NCBI GenBank assembly: GCA_035578175.1 | Contig: JAQMRL010000001.1 | Span: forward strand, 238,033,038-238,097,037 | Reading direction: 5' to 3' | DNA: 64,000 nt | Origin: Catonia carolina | Lineage: Eukaryota; Arthropoda; Insecta; Hemiptera; Achilidae | Shown here: piece by piece, positions 1-11,420 of the stretch | Layout: every line of letters starts with the position of its first letter | Position numbering within the stretch: the first letter of the stretch is position 1 | Notes under the pieces: model-generated | Database searches by the model: none | What the model was told of the DNA's origin: nothing | The model's input: the letters and a program-made list of their open reading frames with translations, nothing else | Program-made: the position numbers and the translations under genes

Positions 1-174
1 ACCTTTGCGGATTATCGATATCTACAATCTTAAATTTCGGCGATCAAATTACAAATCCGATTTACTGTAGGATAAAAAATACAGATTTAACAAAATACGA
101 GAACATAAAATTATAAAGGCACGTTTATTTGAAATCTGTTACAGTATTATTTTCATATAATTTTAAAACAAACA

Positions 175-785
175 ATGGTAACTTGTGATTGCCAGTGCTG
201 TTATTCCACGGGAAAATGCAATACGATCTTTTTCAACTTTGAACGCAGCGGCAGTTATTTCCCCCTTATCAACGAGTTTTTCCAGGCAACACTTTTTAGT
301 TCAGTGCTGACTCGTCTCCATAGTAAATTGATCTGCTCTTAAACCCTGTTTTTCTACTTCATCCTAGAATTTTATTTTAAAGTTCATAAAATCGTCGATA
401 TCACTAGAATTTTTTTCACCGGTAACAGTTAACAGTCTAATACCGTATCACTGTTTGAATTTGTCCAGCCAGTACAGGCTGGCTTGAAAGTCGTCTTTTA
501 CGGTCATTTCCTTGTAGAAAAACTTCGCTTTTGGGTGAGAATGTCTCCACTGACTACAGATTACCTTGCTCTTTCTTGCAAAAACCATGAGTATAAAGCC
601 CACTCGGTATCAAGTTTACCTGATGCTTTCAATGTTTTTCTTTATAGTGGCCCGCACTCCATTTATTAGACGTTTTTAACGAATTTTTATAAATGCTAAA
701 AAATAACTTAAAAAATGATAAGCGGTCGTTCGGATAACTGGAGATTTCGGTGTACCGGGGGTTCGGATTACCGCGACCATAATAT
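175..785 (-). pseudogene. Tigger/pogo-type transposase remnant with left terminus
   Basis: Read on the minus strand, this stretch encodes broken pieces that resemble the N-terminal half of pogo/Tigger/jerky transposases (DNA-binding proteins with a CENP-B-type helix-turn-helix). Visible pieces include LYSWFLQERAR, then SGDILTQK, then KDDFQASLYWLDKFKQ, then RLLTVTGEK, then QGLRADQF, and later a segment around KLVDKGEI leading into FKVEKDRIAFS. These lie in order but in shifting frames with several stops, so no protein can be made. The edge at 720-785 carries repeated TTCGGATAAC/GGTAATCCG blocks typical of Tigger terminal repeats, which puts the element's 5' end on the right. The catalytic C-terminal part is absent; similarity fades left of about 175. 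Family identity is fairly secure from the order of motifs. The exact edges are not. Confidence 0.72.
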
Positions 786-1569
786 AAAACCATTTACGTA
801 TTAATATCTGATATAGGATTATTGATTTGATAGCTGGTTATTTTTAATAAATACTTGATATTAATTAAGCAGGCCTAAATCCCAAAATAAATTGTTATCG
901 TTTTTTTCACGGCTTTAGAACATGTTGCTCATAAATACATCACCAATTTAAAATACTGTACTAATTTTAAATTATAATGAAAACAGAACAGGAAGTTAAC
1001 CCTCTTTTAAAAATTTATTTAAGAACTTCTTGAGATTAGAATTTAAAATTATTTTCTGAGAAAATTGATGTCTGGCGAAAGAATATTTACATCTTTGGTT
1101 CAGTCAGTACAAACAAACAATATTACATCTTCTCCTGGAATAAACACAAAAATCTACTTTTACCTGAATTGATGCAAAAATAGTATTGCCACTCAAGAAT
1201 TAAAACAAAAAGATTATGTAGCTAAGAGAACTGTATTAAATAACGGTATAAAATAAAATTGGCGAAGAGATACAGATAATAATATTTATTTGAAGTAAAT
1301 CATGTTTTCTTAGTTGATTAATAATAAACTATGGGATAAAAGCACTTGGAAGTAAGTAGTCAGTGGTCTGAACTTGGTTCGGTCAGTTTTATTTTTATAT
1401 TTATTCCAATTTTCTTATTATCCTTTAGTTCGCTTTAATATCCAATTTAGAAAAAAATCGTATTTGAACTGCATAAAAATCGGTTTATTCATGGAACTGA
1501 TATGTCAGTTCAATAATAAATAGCAGAATTGTTTACTTAAGAAGTTTTCCGGGACAATTTCTAATATCT
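786..1569. other. AT-rich stretch without recognisable feature
   Basis: I see no coding pattern or repeat family here. Short A- and T-runs dominate and every frame is closed at short intervals. Confidence 0.5.
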
Positions 1570-2295
1570 TAATAGGGAAGGAAAGTATTGTTTTTATGTC
1601 AATTTTTCGAAACCGGGTTTTCACCGAATATACACGTTTTCCCTGAATCCAAAAATATGTTTTAAGCGATTGGTCTCTATGTGCGAACAAGATATCTCAA
1701 GAACGGAATACAAGTAGATGTTGAAACTTGAAACTTAGGTTAGGTACCACTACGGGACTCGACACAATCATTTTAATCAAAATCGGTCAACCGGAAATAG
1801 TACGAGTTTTTACTTTTTTGCAATTATCTCAAAAACAGATTTTTTTTTAAATCGCTTCATTTACTACAATTTGTATTCTCCACAAGATAGGGTAAGCGTC
1901 GTGTCTACTGAAATCTTGGTAGACTTGGGCTCTCATAGCAAAAAAACGTATTTTATATTTTATTAGACTGGATTTAATATGTATCTAAGGCAAAAGTGTA
2001 TATAATCAAAGTTATAGAATATTGAGAAACCTACAACGTTTTTCAAAAATATTTTGTACAACGCTTAGTTAAGCGTCAATTAGTGATTTTCTGTATTTTG
2101 CTCATCAAAATCGTTAAATAAATGAGATTTTTTAAATATTGCAGCCTTAGTATGCATTTTACGACATAAGTGTACCCTATAATATAATCAAAGTTATAGG
2201 AAATATAAAAAAAAATCTGCAACTTTTATTTCATACATTTTCTTCTACAAGCCCTAGTTTAGCGTCAATGAGTGATTTCCCGTATGTTTAAGTTT
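1570..2295 (-). repeat. Interspersed repeat family A, copy A1
   Basis: This copy is inverted relative to the copies at 4153 and 58801. It starts with the reversed right end (GGAAGGAAAGTATTG) and runs through the blocks matching CGGTTGACCGATTTTGAT, ACAAGATAGGGTAAGCG and GCAGCCTTAGTATGCATTTTA. It stops before the left-end hairpin. The CA microsatellite of other copies is reduced to a few bases (GTCTCTATGTGCG). Non-coding. Confidence 0.75.
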
Positions 2296-2494
2296 TTTAT
2301 AATGCATAAATAAATAAATCACCGTTTCATCGTATTAAGTATAGAGGAAGAAAAAACTACATCAGTAGAGTGTTTCCATCAGTAGAAATAATATTAACAT
2401 ACGCACAATAACAAGCCATTTGTCGACAGAAGAGGAATGACAAAATACAGGAGGGATACCTGCTGCACTCCCACATGGACTGTAGATCTGCTCC

Positions 2495-2975
2495 GAATTA
2501 CAAATCGCTAACTTCGCGGCTTCCTTGAGAACAGAAATTCGGCAAATTTTTTCCTCAGGAGTTGAACAAAAAACCTAAAGTATTTACATTTCGACTACTT
2601 GAAACTAAAAGGTAAAAAATGATTGATATTTCTAAAGAGCAATAATAATTATAATTATATTACCTTCTCGAAGAGGTACGGTTGTCCGAAAATTGGGATG
2701 CGTATTCGGTAATTATATTAAGGAAAGTAAATCGTTTTAATAACGACCACTTGCGTTGAAGGGCAAAAGGAGGTAACTTCCCTAAAAATATAAATATTAT
2801 TTCTACATCTTCCGAAAGTTTTACAATTCTAAAACTTAGAAATTATTAATTACCAATTATTGGTATATAGTAATTTTTATTCATCCCGTGAAGTTTGCAA
2901 AACCAATTTTAACGCAAACCCCTCAGAGGATATCAACAAACCCGCGCACTACGTGGGTGCATTGCTAGTTTATTA
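2495..2975 (+). repeat. Family H (Helentron-like) repeat with 3' end
   Basis: The right end reads CCCGCGCACTACGTGGG followed by TGCATTGCTAGT. This is a short imperfect hairpin followed by CTAGT, as at the 3' end of non-canonical Helitrons (Helentrons). Inside are blocks repeated elsewhere in the window: CTTCTCGAAGAGGTACGG, GGGATGCGTATTCGGTAAT and AACGCAAACCCCTCAGAGG. No Rep/helicase coding is present, so it would be a non-autonomous copy. The assignment is by end structure only. Confidence 0.5.
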
Positions 2976-4152
2976 TATTTTAAAAATTGTTGTAACACGT
3001 GGAAAGAACCAGAGTGAACAATTTTTATGAAAACAAAAACAGTACAATAAAAATAAATAATCAAAATATCCCACTAGTGCGAACAAATTTAAAATATATA
3101 TTTTTTAATTAAAATATATACACACAATTTATTACAACTGATACACCCGTAATAAAATTAAGGAGATCCATATACATTTTTATTTTATAACTTAACAGAA
3201 TAATAAAATTTATTTCCGTCTACAACTCTGGCCTTACACAAACAACTTTTAGGAAAGGAGTACGTTCGTTTAGCAGTCTCAAAATAAAAACTCGTAAATT
3301 TAAATAACCCGGCAAAGAAAAACATAACACATAAGACACTATATCTTTTTTACCACAAGCCACACGCACAAACTTTATATTTTATGTGTGAATTGCATTT
3401 GCACACACTCACTCACACACATACTATACTATACTAGAATTTTATTATCCACCAACGAAAACATGAAAGGTGTGAATACTGACATGTTACGTCAAAACGA
3501 AGTTAAAACCGTAAAACCACGGCGACTTGCTTTACCGATGTTATACTGAACTTTCAATTTGACTATCCATCACCGCCAAAACTTTTCGGCCTTTCAAAAG
3601 TTTTAAGCTTTGTCGTTAACTTTACTAAAATTTCATGAATTAATAATAAGGAATTATGAACTCCTTTAACGAAATTGTTCACACGGCACGAAATTGATGT
3701 ACGTTTAAAATATCGTTAAAGTCAACATGACATGGATATAAATTTTACAGTTTCACATAAAAATATTTTGGAACACATATTCATCTCTTGCTCGTTAAAT
3801 CAAGTTCTTTGTTTTATATATTTTCAACTATCTATCACTAAAATGTTGAAAATATAGTTTTCCTAGGTATTAAAATACCCGACATGTTCACTGTCAACTA
3901 TTTTCTTTTTAATAAATAACAAAGGAAGGTTGCAAAAATATTGTCTGGACGTTTTTAACAATCACGTAAATCATTTAGCGTTAAATCTGTTAGACAAAAG
4001 CAAAATATATCTACATAGAATAAAATGTGCTACCGTACTGGATTGGATTTACCAGGGCGATTATGAGTGTGATTTTAATTACAGAAAAAGCTCCGATATA
4101 TCCGGCAATCCATTATCTGAAACGTTCTATTAATCGGCATATTTTCAACCGA
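2976..4152. other. AT-rich stretch, short CA/CT-rich patch
   Basis: Nothing coding is recognised. A simple ACACACTCACTCACACAC patch lies near 3400-3420, followed by three ACTAT repeats to about 3436. Confidence 0.5.
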
Positions 4153-5070
4153 AAAAATCTGGTGTGAAACACTCACACAACTTTCTCTTGCCAATGCAAA
4201 TAATTAACAATAAACCTAACATTAGTAATAAAACATTAGAAATAAACACACAAACTAACCTCAAAAAACATTAGTGAAATACACAAAATTAAAATCGACC
4301 TCAGTTTGGCTTAAAAATACGGAAAATCACTCTTTCACGCTAAACTAGGCTCTGTAGAGAAAAATGTTCTAAATAAAAGTTGCAGATCTTTTAATTTTCT
4401 ATAATTTCGATTATATACACTTTTATTATAAAATGCATACTAAGGCCGAAATCTTTAAAAAATCGATTTTTCTCACGTTTTCGTGAGAAAAAAACAGAAA
4501 ATTGCTAATTACTGCTAACTAAGCGTTATACAAAAAAAATGTTTGAAATAAAAGTTGTAGGTTTTTAAATTCTCTACAACTTTTATTATATACATTTTTG
4601 CTCTAAATTGCATATTAAAGCCGTAATCTTAAAAAAAAACTATGTTTTTACGTAAAAACAGCCTCACCCAGAATTTCAGCAAACATGACGCCTACCCTAT
4701 CTTGTAGAGAATAAAAAATTTAGTAAACCAGGCGATTTAAAAAAAAATCGTAGGACCAGTTTTTGAGAAAATCGCAAATAAGTGAAAAATTACACGAATA
4801 AACTACTACTTCCGGTTGACCGATTTTGATGAAAATGTTCGTGTCGGGTTCGGTAGTGGTATGTGACTTAAGTTTCAAGTTCGTACGATGTTCGGCTCGT
4901 GAGATATTTTGTATACACACACACACACACAGACCAATCGCTAAAAACATGTTTTTTGGGTTCAGGGGGTCTGAAAACGTATAGATCCGGTGAAAACTCG
5001 ATTTCGAAAAATCGACATGGAAACAATACTTTCCTTCCTATATATTTATATAGGCAAGAGAAAGTAAAAA
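4153..5070 (+). repeat. Interspersed repeat family A, copy A2, near full length
   Basis: This is one of two near-complete copies (the other is at 58801). The left end reads GGTGTGAAACACTCACAC, a potential 6-bp-stem hairpin, followed by ACTTTCTCTTGCC. The right end reads GGCAAGAGAAAGTAAAAA, so the two ends carry the same motif inverted. Between them are two related half-units, each with a variant of AAAGTTGTAGGTTTTTAATT and AAGGCCGxAATCTTAAAAAA. Then come CGGTTGACCGATTTTGATG and an (AC)8 run at 4915-4930. Open frames inside are short and differ between copies, so it is non-coding. Confidence 0.85.
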
Positions 5071-5367
5071 ATCGAACAAGATTAAAACAGCTTTTACGGC
5101 GATTTCGTAATAAAAACTACATATAGTAGCCTATACATGACAGTTTATAGCATTACACTTTGTTCACATGCTTCATTAAAAATTGAAGATAGATGGGCGA
5201 AACGGGCATTAAACTACAAATGGACGAAGAGATGTAGGTAAACGACGAGAAAAATGGGCAAAAAAGTCGAAACAGGTTGGAAGGTATAATTCATGATAGG
5301 AAGAAGAAGATTCTGAAGGTTTTGGCTCATCTCGGCAACTATAATTAACAGTAACAATTCTTACATC
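5071..5367. other. Unassigned sequence
   Basis: AT-rich spacer with a purine-rich patch (GGAAGAAGAAGATTCTG, near 5300). No feature is recognised. Confidence 0.4.
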
Positions 5368-5825
5368 TCTTCTTCTTAAGGTCCTTATCCGCTTCGGATG
5401 TTGGTGATCATTATGACGATGCGTACCTTATTTGTCGCAATCCGTAAAAGTTATGTGGAACGCTTGCCAAATCACTTTCTCAGGTGGCCAGCCACGAAAT
5501 TCTTCGTCTGCCCGTTTTTCTTTGTTCTTCTATATTTCTCTGCAGGATCCTTTGTAGTTAACTCGTACCTTTGATTGTTACGCATTATGTGTCCCAGATA
5601 TTGTAATTTACGGGTTTTATGGTGTTATTACTTCAGGCTTATTTATTCGTTGTAAGATTTCAAGTCCGGTGATTTTCTGGGTCCACGGTATTCGAAGTAT
5701 TCTCTCGTAGAAACAGAGTTTAGAGGCTTCAATTTCTTTACTGACTTCCCCAGTTAGGGGTCCAAGTTTCCACTCCATAGAGAAGAACCGAGAAAACATA
5801 GCATTGAAGTTTCATTTTGGTGCCC
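5368..5825 (-). pseudogene. Non-LTR retrotransposon ORF2 C-terminal remnant
   Basis: On the minus strand the pieces match the C-terminal tail found after the reverse transcriptase in many insect non-LTR elements (often labelled endonuclease-reverse transcriptase, RTE- or jockey-like). MKLQCYVFSVLLYGVETWT is followed, in a different frame, by FYERILRIPWTQKITGLEIL, then by a degraded LQYLGHIMRNNQRYEL-type block. At least one frameshift and several stops separate these, so the copy is dead. The fragment is 5'-truncated at 5825, where a perfect palindrome begins. Clade assignment is uncertain because the catalytic domain is missing. Confidence 0.75.
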
Positions 5826-5863
5826 AAAGTTAGATTGTGGCTTTGAAGCCACAATCTAACTTT
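5826..5863. repeat. Perfect 18-bp inverted repeat (2-bp spacer)
   Basis: AAAGTTAGATTGTGGCTT, then TG, then its exact reverse complement. It abuts the truncation point of the non-LTR remnant to its left. Confidence 0.95.
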
Positions 5864-7004
5864 TTAAAATTTTTAACATAGAACTGAAATTACTGAAATT
5901 CATGGTTACTGAAATTCATGTATCTTTCATTATTGTTTCTAAATTCGGTTTCTCGGCCTTCCCATTCCTCTTTACCTCGCGCCTTAAAATTTAAAAAAAT
6001 AATCACAAATAAAATATTATCTTATCATTATTGCGTCAAAAATGATAAAAATAACATGTAATATGATGCTGAAAATTTATAATAAAATTTCTATTAATTT
6101 AAAATAACACATACTTTTCATATGTTATGGTTAATTACAAAATTTCACGATGATGTTTACGTTAAGAAATACTTTTTCAGTTCAGTTATTTTATAATTTA
6201 CTTAATTTTATTTCAAGTTAAACACTGAATATTGTATACAGTATTATGAAGTCATGTAAAAGTGTCAACAGAAAGGGGGAAATTTAGACACAATCATTTT
6301 TATCCACGATTGGGTGAATGCCAATAGCTAACTTACAAATCCGTGTTCAAAATTTAATTGGACATGAAACGTGACTACTAAATAATATAAAAATAATAAA
6401 GAACATTTTGCAAAATTACAAATTGTACAGTTTAACTTATCATAAATTTGTGAACAACAAATAAAAATTTGTGCAATACATAAGTACGTAATAATGATCT
6501 TGTACATCTAATTTAGTCAAATATATTAACTAAATATCACGCATTGCAAAGTATTCTGAAGACTAAGCACTAACAGATGGACTGATTAGAATATTTCTAT
6601 TTTAATTTTGTTTTCTATGATAAGTTTACCTAAAAAAATTTAAAAATATCAACCTATAAATTGTTGAGTGCATTACTTTACTACAAAAGGTCTCACACAG
6701 TGACTGACTTCACTCAGACACTCACAATAACTAATACTTTACATTATTCATCCAAAGATGACAGTAATGCACTTTTCTTTAGAACGAGAGAACCGGTTCA
6801 CAGACGGCTGTGTTTAATAAACAATTTATTTGTAGCGTTTATTTTATGAGTTGAATCATATCACTATGATAATATTTTTGTGAACTGGTATGCTGGCAGT
6901 CAGTCGATGACGCCAACACAGTCATTGACTGAAATAGTTGTTTACGTAAACTGCTTACTGAACAATCAATAAATATATATAAGTTCCCCAATTACCTAGA
7001 AATG
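5864..7004. other. AT-rich stretch without recognisable feature
   Basis: No gene or window-repeated family is seen. Around 6890-6950 there is a slightly GC-richer patch with repeated CAGTCA/GACTG words, too short to interpret. Confidence 0.45.
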
Positions 7005-7263
7005 AAATCGGTATATTTTGTTTCTTAGGGGTTGATCAGAAAAATAAAAATTCTTAATTCGATTATTTGTGCGTTAGGAGCGAACCACAGATGAGAGCCC
7101 TAACGGAATAAAAATTATTTCTTTATCTTTCAATCGTTAAAATCCAGAAAACCGGGATACGTATTTTCTATGTCATAATTAGAGAAAATAAAGTAGTTAA
7201 ATTACCACTTAAGGGGAGATGACCATACAACTGATATTATTTTATATACTTTTTTAAAGAGAT
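7005..7263 (+). repeat. Family H fragment interrupted by S1
   Basis: TTTGTTTCTTAGGGGTTGA and GGGATACGTATTTTC match the family H blocks at 41484-41770 and 2495-2975. The fragment ends where the S1 copy at 7264 begins. Confidence 0.45.
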
Positions 7264-7662
7264 GTGTTGTTGTTTAGGTCAACAGCCAAAAGGCTGGTTT
7301 GAACCTCTGAAGGCTTTACTAAGTAAAAATGAGGAGTGAGATGGTTTACTATTGCCTTCTTCACTGAGTTGAAAAGTGTGCTCATTAACATGCCAGGCTC
7401 TTCGAAAAGCACCTACTTTCCACCCTACAGATGACACTTTCACTTCATTCACCCCAATGTCTGGCTGTATACTGATGAAATTCATAACTCTCAGAGAAGA
7501 TAACTCTGACTAGTCTTTTACACCTCTACTTCTTTTGTTCTTAAATAATTCAGTCATAAATTGGCTGCCCATGTGATAAGAAACCGAACTATTTTTTGTA
7601 GCCCTGGAACAAGCAGTTCGTGTGCAATTAATTTAACACTCCACCTGCCTGCTATGGGCAAA
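7264..7662 (+). mobile_element. S1 element (~395-bp SINE-like family), copy with target duplication
   Basis: It starts GTGTTGTTGTTTAGGTC and ends CCTGCTATGGGCAA, in line with the copies at 20616, 35390 and 53401. It is flanked by TTAAAGAGAT (7254-7263) and TTAAGGAGAT (7663-7672), a 10-bp target duplication with one mismatch, which fixes both ends. There is no terminal inverted repeat, poly-A tail or coding frame shared between copies. The orientation label is arbitrary. Confidence 0.8.
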
Positions 7663-7769
7663 TTAAGGAGATATGATTATAAAACCCAAAATTTATACTG
7701 TATATTCTATTTAAAAAATAATAGGGGTTTCCTACGGTTGTTGCTGCCTTCACTCACTCAATCTAATTA

Positions 7770-8110
7770 GGTATATCCATCAGTAACAATCCATCCAATC
7801 CTCCTCCGGAAGTTCTCTCTTCTCCATAGCATAGCATCTTCCATCTGTTAAAGACCTTCTGGGTAAGCCTTTCTAGTATCTTCCCACTGGATTCTAATCC
7901 ATTACCCGGTCTTTCTATCTGCCTCCATATACCCTTCTCACATGCCCATTCCATATCAGCGTTTTTCATCAATGTAACTCAAAACACGTTCTCCATCCCC
8001 CATTTTTCTTTGTAGTTTCTCATTGGTAGTCAGCACACAGCTTTGCCTCCATAACTCCATCTCAGTCGCATTGATCATACCCCTACTATTTTACTCTCCA
8101 ACCAGCTTTC
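7770..8110 (-). pseudogene. Non-LTR retrotransposon ORF2 C-terminal remnant
   Basis: The minus strand carries pieces of the region downstream of a non-LTR reverse transcriptase. A segment around IDEKTLIWNGHVRRVYGG corresponds to the family's WYGHVxRM block. It is followed, after stops, by KGLPRRSLTDGRCYAMEKREL and PEEDWMD. Stops interrupt every frame. It belongs to a different subfamily from the remnant at 8214, which has a LxxMGHVLRNEKxxxLL block, and it points the opposite way only about 100 bp from it. This is probably an independent, 5'-truncated insertion. Confidence 0.65.
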
Positions 8111-8213
8111 AGCCCCTTAAGTCATTACGCTGCGTACTAGTTTGTTTAGTATTCTTAATATTTTTTTCTATGATGTGTTTATTAAGTAGTACCGAATTAA
8201 TTTGCTTTATTGA

Positions 8214-8575
8214 TGTTCTGAAGCCGTTTGAGATGTAGCTCTACAGAAGGATGCTGAGTCTCCTGATTGAATCGCCTCTCTAATGAGGAGGTACTAAGGC
8301 AAATGCAGAAATCCAAAAAAAATCATGAACATAATAATGATTAGGAACCTCGAGTACATGGGTCATGTATTGCGCAACGAGAAAAGATATGGGTTGCTGC
8401 AATATATTTTACAACGACAACGTAGCGTGGGGAGAAGACGTAATTCTTGGTTGAAAAATCTGAGAATGTGGTACTCGAAAACGACAACACAGCTGTTTTA
8501 AGCAGCGGTGGATAGGGTTCAGACTGTTAATGTGGTGGTCAACATCCGCAACGGATAAGAACTGAAAGAAGAAGA
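8214..8575 (+). pseudogene. Non-LTR retrotransposon ORF2 C-terminal remnant
   Basis: The plus strand gives LKPFEM-stop-LYRRML, then NEEVLRQMQKSKK, then IRNLEYMGHVLRNEKRYGLL, then RRRNSWLKNLRMWYSKTTTQL. These are successive blocks of the conserved tail behind non-LTR reverse transcriptases. Two frames and several stops are needed to read through, so the copy is inactive. Its 3' end lies near the AAGAAGAAGATTG tail at about 8575. The upstream reverse transcriptase domain is absent, as expected for 5' truncation during target-primed insertion. Confidence 0.75.
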
Positions 8576-8599
8576 TTGATGTTCTGGCTTACCGCAATT

Positions 8600-8720
8600 C
8601 GTTCTTTATTCTTATACTAACAGTATTTTTATTCAACTACTGATGTTAGCAAACCTAATTTTAACGCAACCCCTCTGAGGTTAGAATTACGTCCGCGCGG
8701 AGTGCAGGAGCAATTAAAAT
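8600..8720 (+). repeat. Family H 3'-end fragment
   Basis: TTTTAACGCAACCCCTCTGAGG and CGCGCGGAGTGCAGG align with the 3' end of the copy finishing at 2975. The final CTAGT has decayed. Confidence 0.45.
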
Positions 8721-9227
8721 GAAACTTTACTTTAAAAAATCGATACTGATTAGTTAAACGGTTCGGTAAGAGATAAAATAATTAAAAGAAATAGAATTTA
8801 ACTTGATGATGTATTTATGTAAATATGACATTGTTTTAAAAGTTTCTGTACGCAACAGGTGGGCTCTATTTCAGGTTTAAATAAACAATATTCTTTATCA
8901 CAGCTACTGTTTAAAAGTCCGCGTGACGTGTCTACAGAATAAAAGTTCGTTTGATTACGTTTCAAACATTTTACCATATATATTAATTCACCTTTTAAAA
9001 TCCTATAGAATTAATCTATTAACAAATTACACAAATCAAATATTAATTCTTCCGGGAAATTTATTAAAAAATAATAACATCTTAGTTTAACAATAAAACA
9101 AACATAAAAAATTTATAATGTTAACAAAAGTTTTATCGATGAAGTTAGGTATACAAGCTCACGAAGTGCCACCTCACGAATACAGTACTGAAGTAAAACA
9201 ACAAAATATGACGTCATCCAACTAACA
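8721..9227. other. AT-rich stretch without recognisable feature
   Basis: No coding or repeat signal beyond simple AT richness. Confidence 0.45.
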
Positions 9228-9500
9228 AACATGAGAAAATATGCAAGAAAAAGAGAGAGAAACTATATAATCACTGTGAAAGACGAAACACAAAAATACA
9301 TGAATAAAGATAGTAAAACTAAAGAGAAAGATAGAAAATACCTTGACATCGTTCGGACTGCATCGGGCTGCAGTAAAAAAGTCGTAGATCGACTGACAAC
9401 CGACACAAAAAAGACAAAATACAGAAAAATAAACAACGAACACAAATATTCACGACACGACACAACACTAGTGTTCCGAAACACACGACGGTGATAACAC
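9228..9500. other. A-rich, CpG-containing tract open in several frames
   Basis: The plus strand is A/G/C-rich with few T, and it contains many CpG dinucleotides for this window (for example CATCGTTCGG, GATCGACTGACAACCGAC, CACGACACGACAC). Four overlapping frames stay open for 67-87 codons here, which follows from the scarcity of TA rather than from selection. The 87-codon plus frame (9231-9494) is Lys/Arg-rich and matches no family I know. A promoter or 5' untranslated region of a host gene is possible but unsupported. Confidence 0.3.
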
Positions 9501-10019
9501 AAACACAAGATAACGTTAACAAGTTAGTACTATATTAAACATCATAAATAACAGTACTACCAATATGACAATAAAATAATATCTTTAATTTCCCTCGTAA
9601 ATTATAATGAACGTATGCACATTAATATTATTGCAAAACTACATGTAACAATACTAATGATCGTCATTTTATAAGAAATATCAGATAAAATTACGATTGT
9701 AAAAATTATACTGATACAAATTAGAAACAAAATAAACATTGCGTATAATAGAAACTACCACAAAAGCATGCACGAAAGCTGACATTACGTACGGAACTAC
9801 ACTATGTACAAATACAGAAACGGTTCATGAAAAACTAACTGTAATTATAACCCAATTTTTATTGATAGAAAAACAAAAAAAGCAACATTTAGTTGTCAAA
9901 AAAACCGTGAACGTCGTCCTACTAAATTAATAATCATGTCAACAAATGTCATCAATATAAAAAACCAAAAGCACATAATTTTGTACTACTTGTTTTTGAA
10001 TACTCTTAGTATAGACTAA
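9501..10019. other. AT-rich stretch without recognisable feature
   Basis: Nothing identified. Confidence 0.45.
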
Positions 10020-11420
10020 AATCTAAGTCATCACTGATTCGCTCACAAAAACTGAAAAACTAAGGTATTTGGATTTCGATGACTATCGCCTAAGGGGTAA
10101 AGAAGAGATCACAATCCTCCAGTAATTCATTTTATTTCTATACCTCCTCGAAGAACGTTGATTTTCTAAATTGAGATGCGCTTTCTGTTAATTGTATCTA
10201 GGAAAAGTAAAGCATTCTATAAGATGTGATTACCCCAATGTAGTATTAGTATTCTTTTAAGAAATTGATATCAGTAGATACTTTTCTCAAGAACTGTAAT
10301 TCTTTAAAGTACAGGAATTTCGAAGATGTGAGCACAAGATAAAAAAAAGAGGTGACAACCCGAAAGCAATACATATTACAGTAAACTCCCGGTTATCTGA
10401 AATAATTGGGGCGAGCCGAATTCGGATAATCGAAAATTTCGGATAGGCTGGGCTTTCTCAATAACAAGGAAAAAGGTCTTATTGTAAAAAATAAACATTA
10501 GTAGGTCATAAAAAATTTTATTCATACGATTTATTGTAAAATATTTTCCGTACACTTTAATTATTTTTTCGAGAAAGTCAGGAATTTTTTCTGGGTTTTA
10601 TTTTCCATTCGTTTTCTTGCCGAAATGTTCTGTCAACGTTAAACTAAAAGTACATCAGAGGGCGTCAATTCAATGGGTATGACCGTGCGTTAAAGTTTAC
10701 ACGAAATTGTTAAATATCAATTCAGTTCCACTACAGGTACGTAACACTAATTAACGACAAAACGAAATGAAAAATACGTTAATTTCAAGACACTATCGCA
10801 CCCATTCAACCCCAATACATTACTGTTTTCAGCAAAGATGAAAAATAAACAGTAGGCCTAGTAGTAGGCTAACGCAGCAAGGAGAATACTCATGTTATCG
10901 GTAAAAATCCTGTCTGCAGCGCTGAACGTCATTTAGGCGTACTTTATGTGCTATAAATTACAGTACAGCCTGCTTAAACAATATTTTGGTACAAATACAA
11001 TTTAGAGTATTTATTATTTCTTTTTTTTAATACACTTATTTGTAGAAAAATTACATTTAAACTGAGTATTTTTGAGGTTCGGTTAATCCGGATTCAGATA
11101 ACCGGGACTTTACTGTATTTTTATACCTTTCCGAAAAGATAGTTCTGGAAATCGGCTAGCGTATTTTTTAGGTGATACCCAGGAGAAGAACATTCTATTT
11201 GCAGTCACTTGCTCTTCAGGGATGACAGGGGGTTACAACCCTAAAGCAATAATTTTTCTATACTTACCGGTACAGCCACAGTTTTGAAAATTTCCATGCG
11301 TGTACTCAGGGTAAGATCGAGGTAAGACATTCATATTACAGCCACCAGTAATTCCTGTGTACAGTATTCCTGTATTTTCCGAAAGAGTTACAATTCTGTA
11401 AACCATCATTAATATAAATT
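10020..11420 (+). repeat. Family H copies split by a Tigger-derived element
   Basis: Blocks on both sides of 10379-11115 belong to family H: TATACCTCCTCGAAGAACG and GGAAAAGTAAAGCATTC on the left, ATACCTTTCCGAAAAGATAG and CCGAAAGAGTTACAATTCTG on the right. The two flanks join across the TA target of the inserted element. Ends of the family are not preserved here. Confidence 0.45.
10379..11115. mobile_element. Non-autonomous Tigger/pogo-type element (737 bp)
   Basis: The left terminus CAGTAAACTCCCGGTTATC is repeated inverted at the right terminus with one mismatch over 23 bp. Both ends are bordered by TA (10377-10378 and 11116-11117), the target used by the Tc1/mariner/pogo superfamily. The subterminal GCCGAATTCGGATAATCG block is also typical of Tigger ends. 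The interior has no open frame of useful length, so movement would have needed a transposase from elsewhere. Confidence 0.85.

Noticed and set aside
9231..9494. 87-codon Lys/Arg-rich plus-strand frame
   Set aside because: Overlapping frames on both strands are equally open; composition explains it and no domain is visible.
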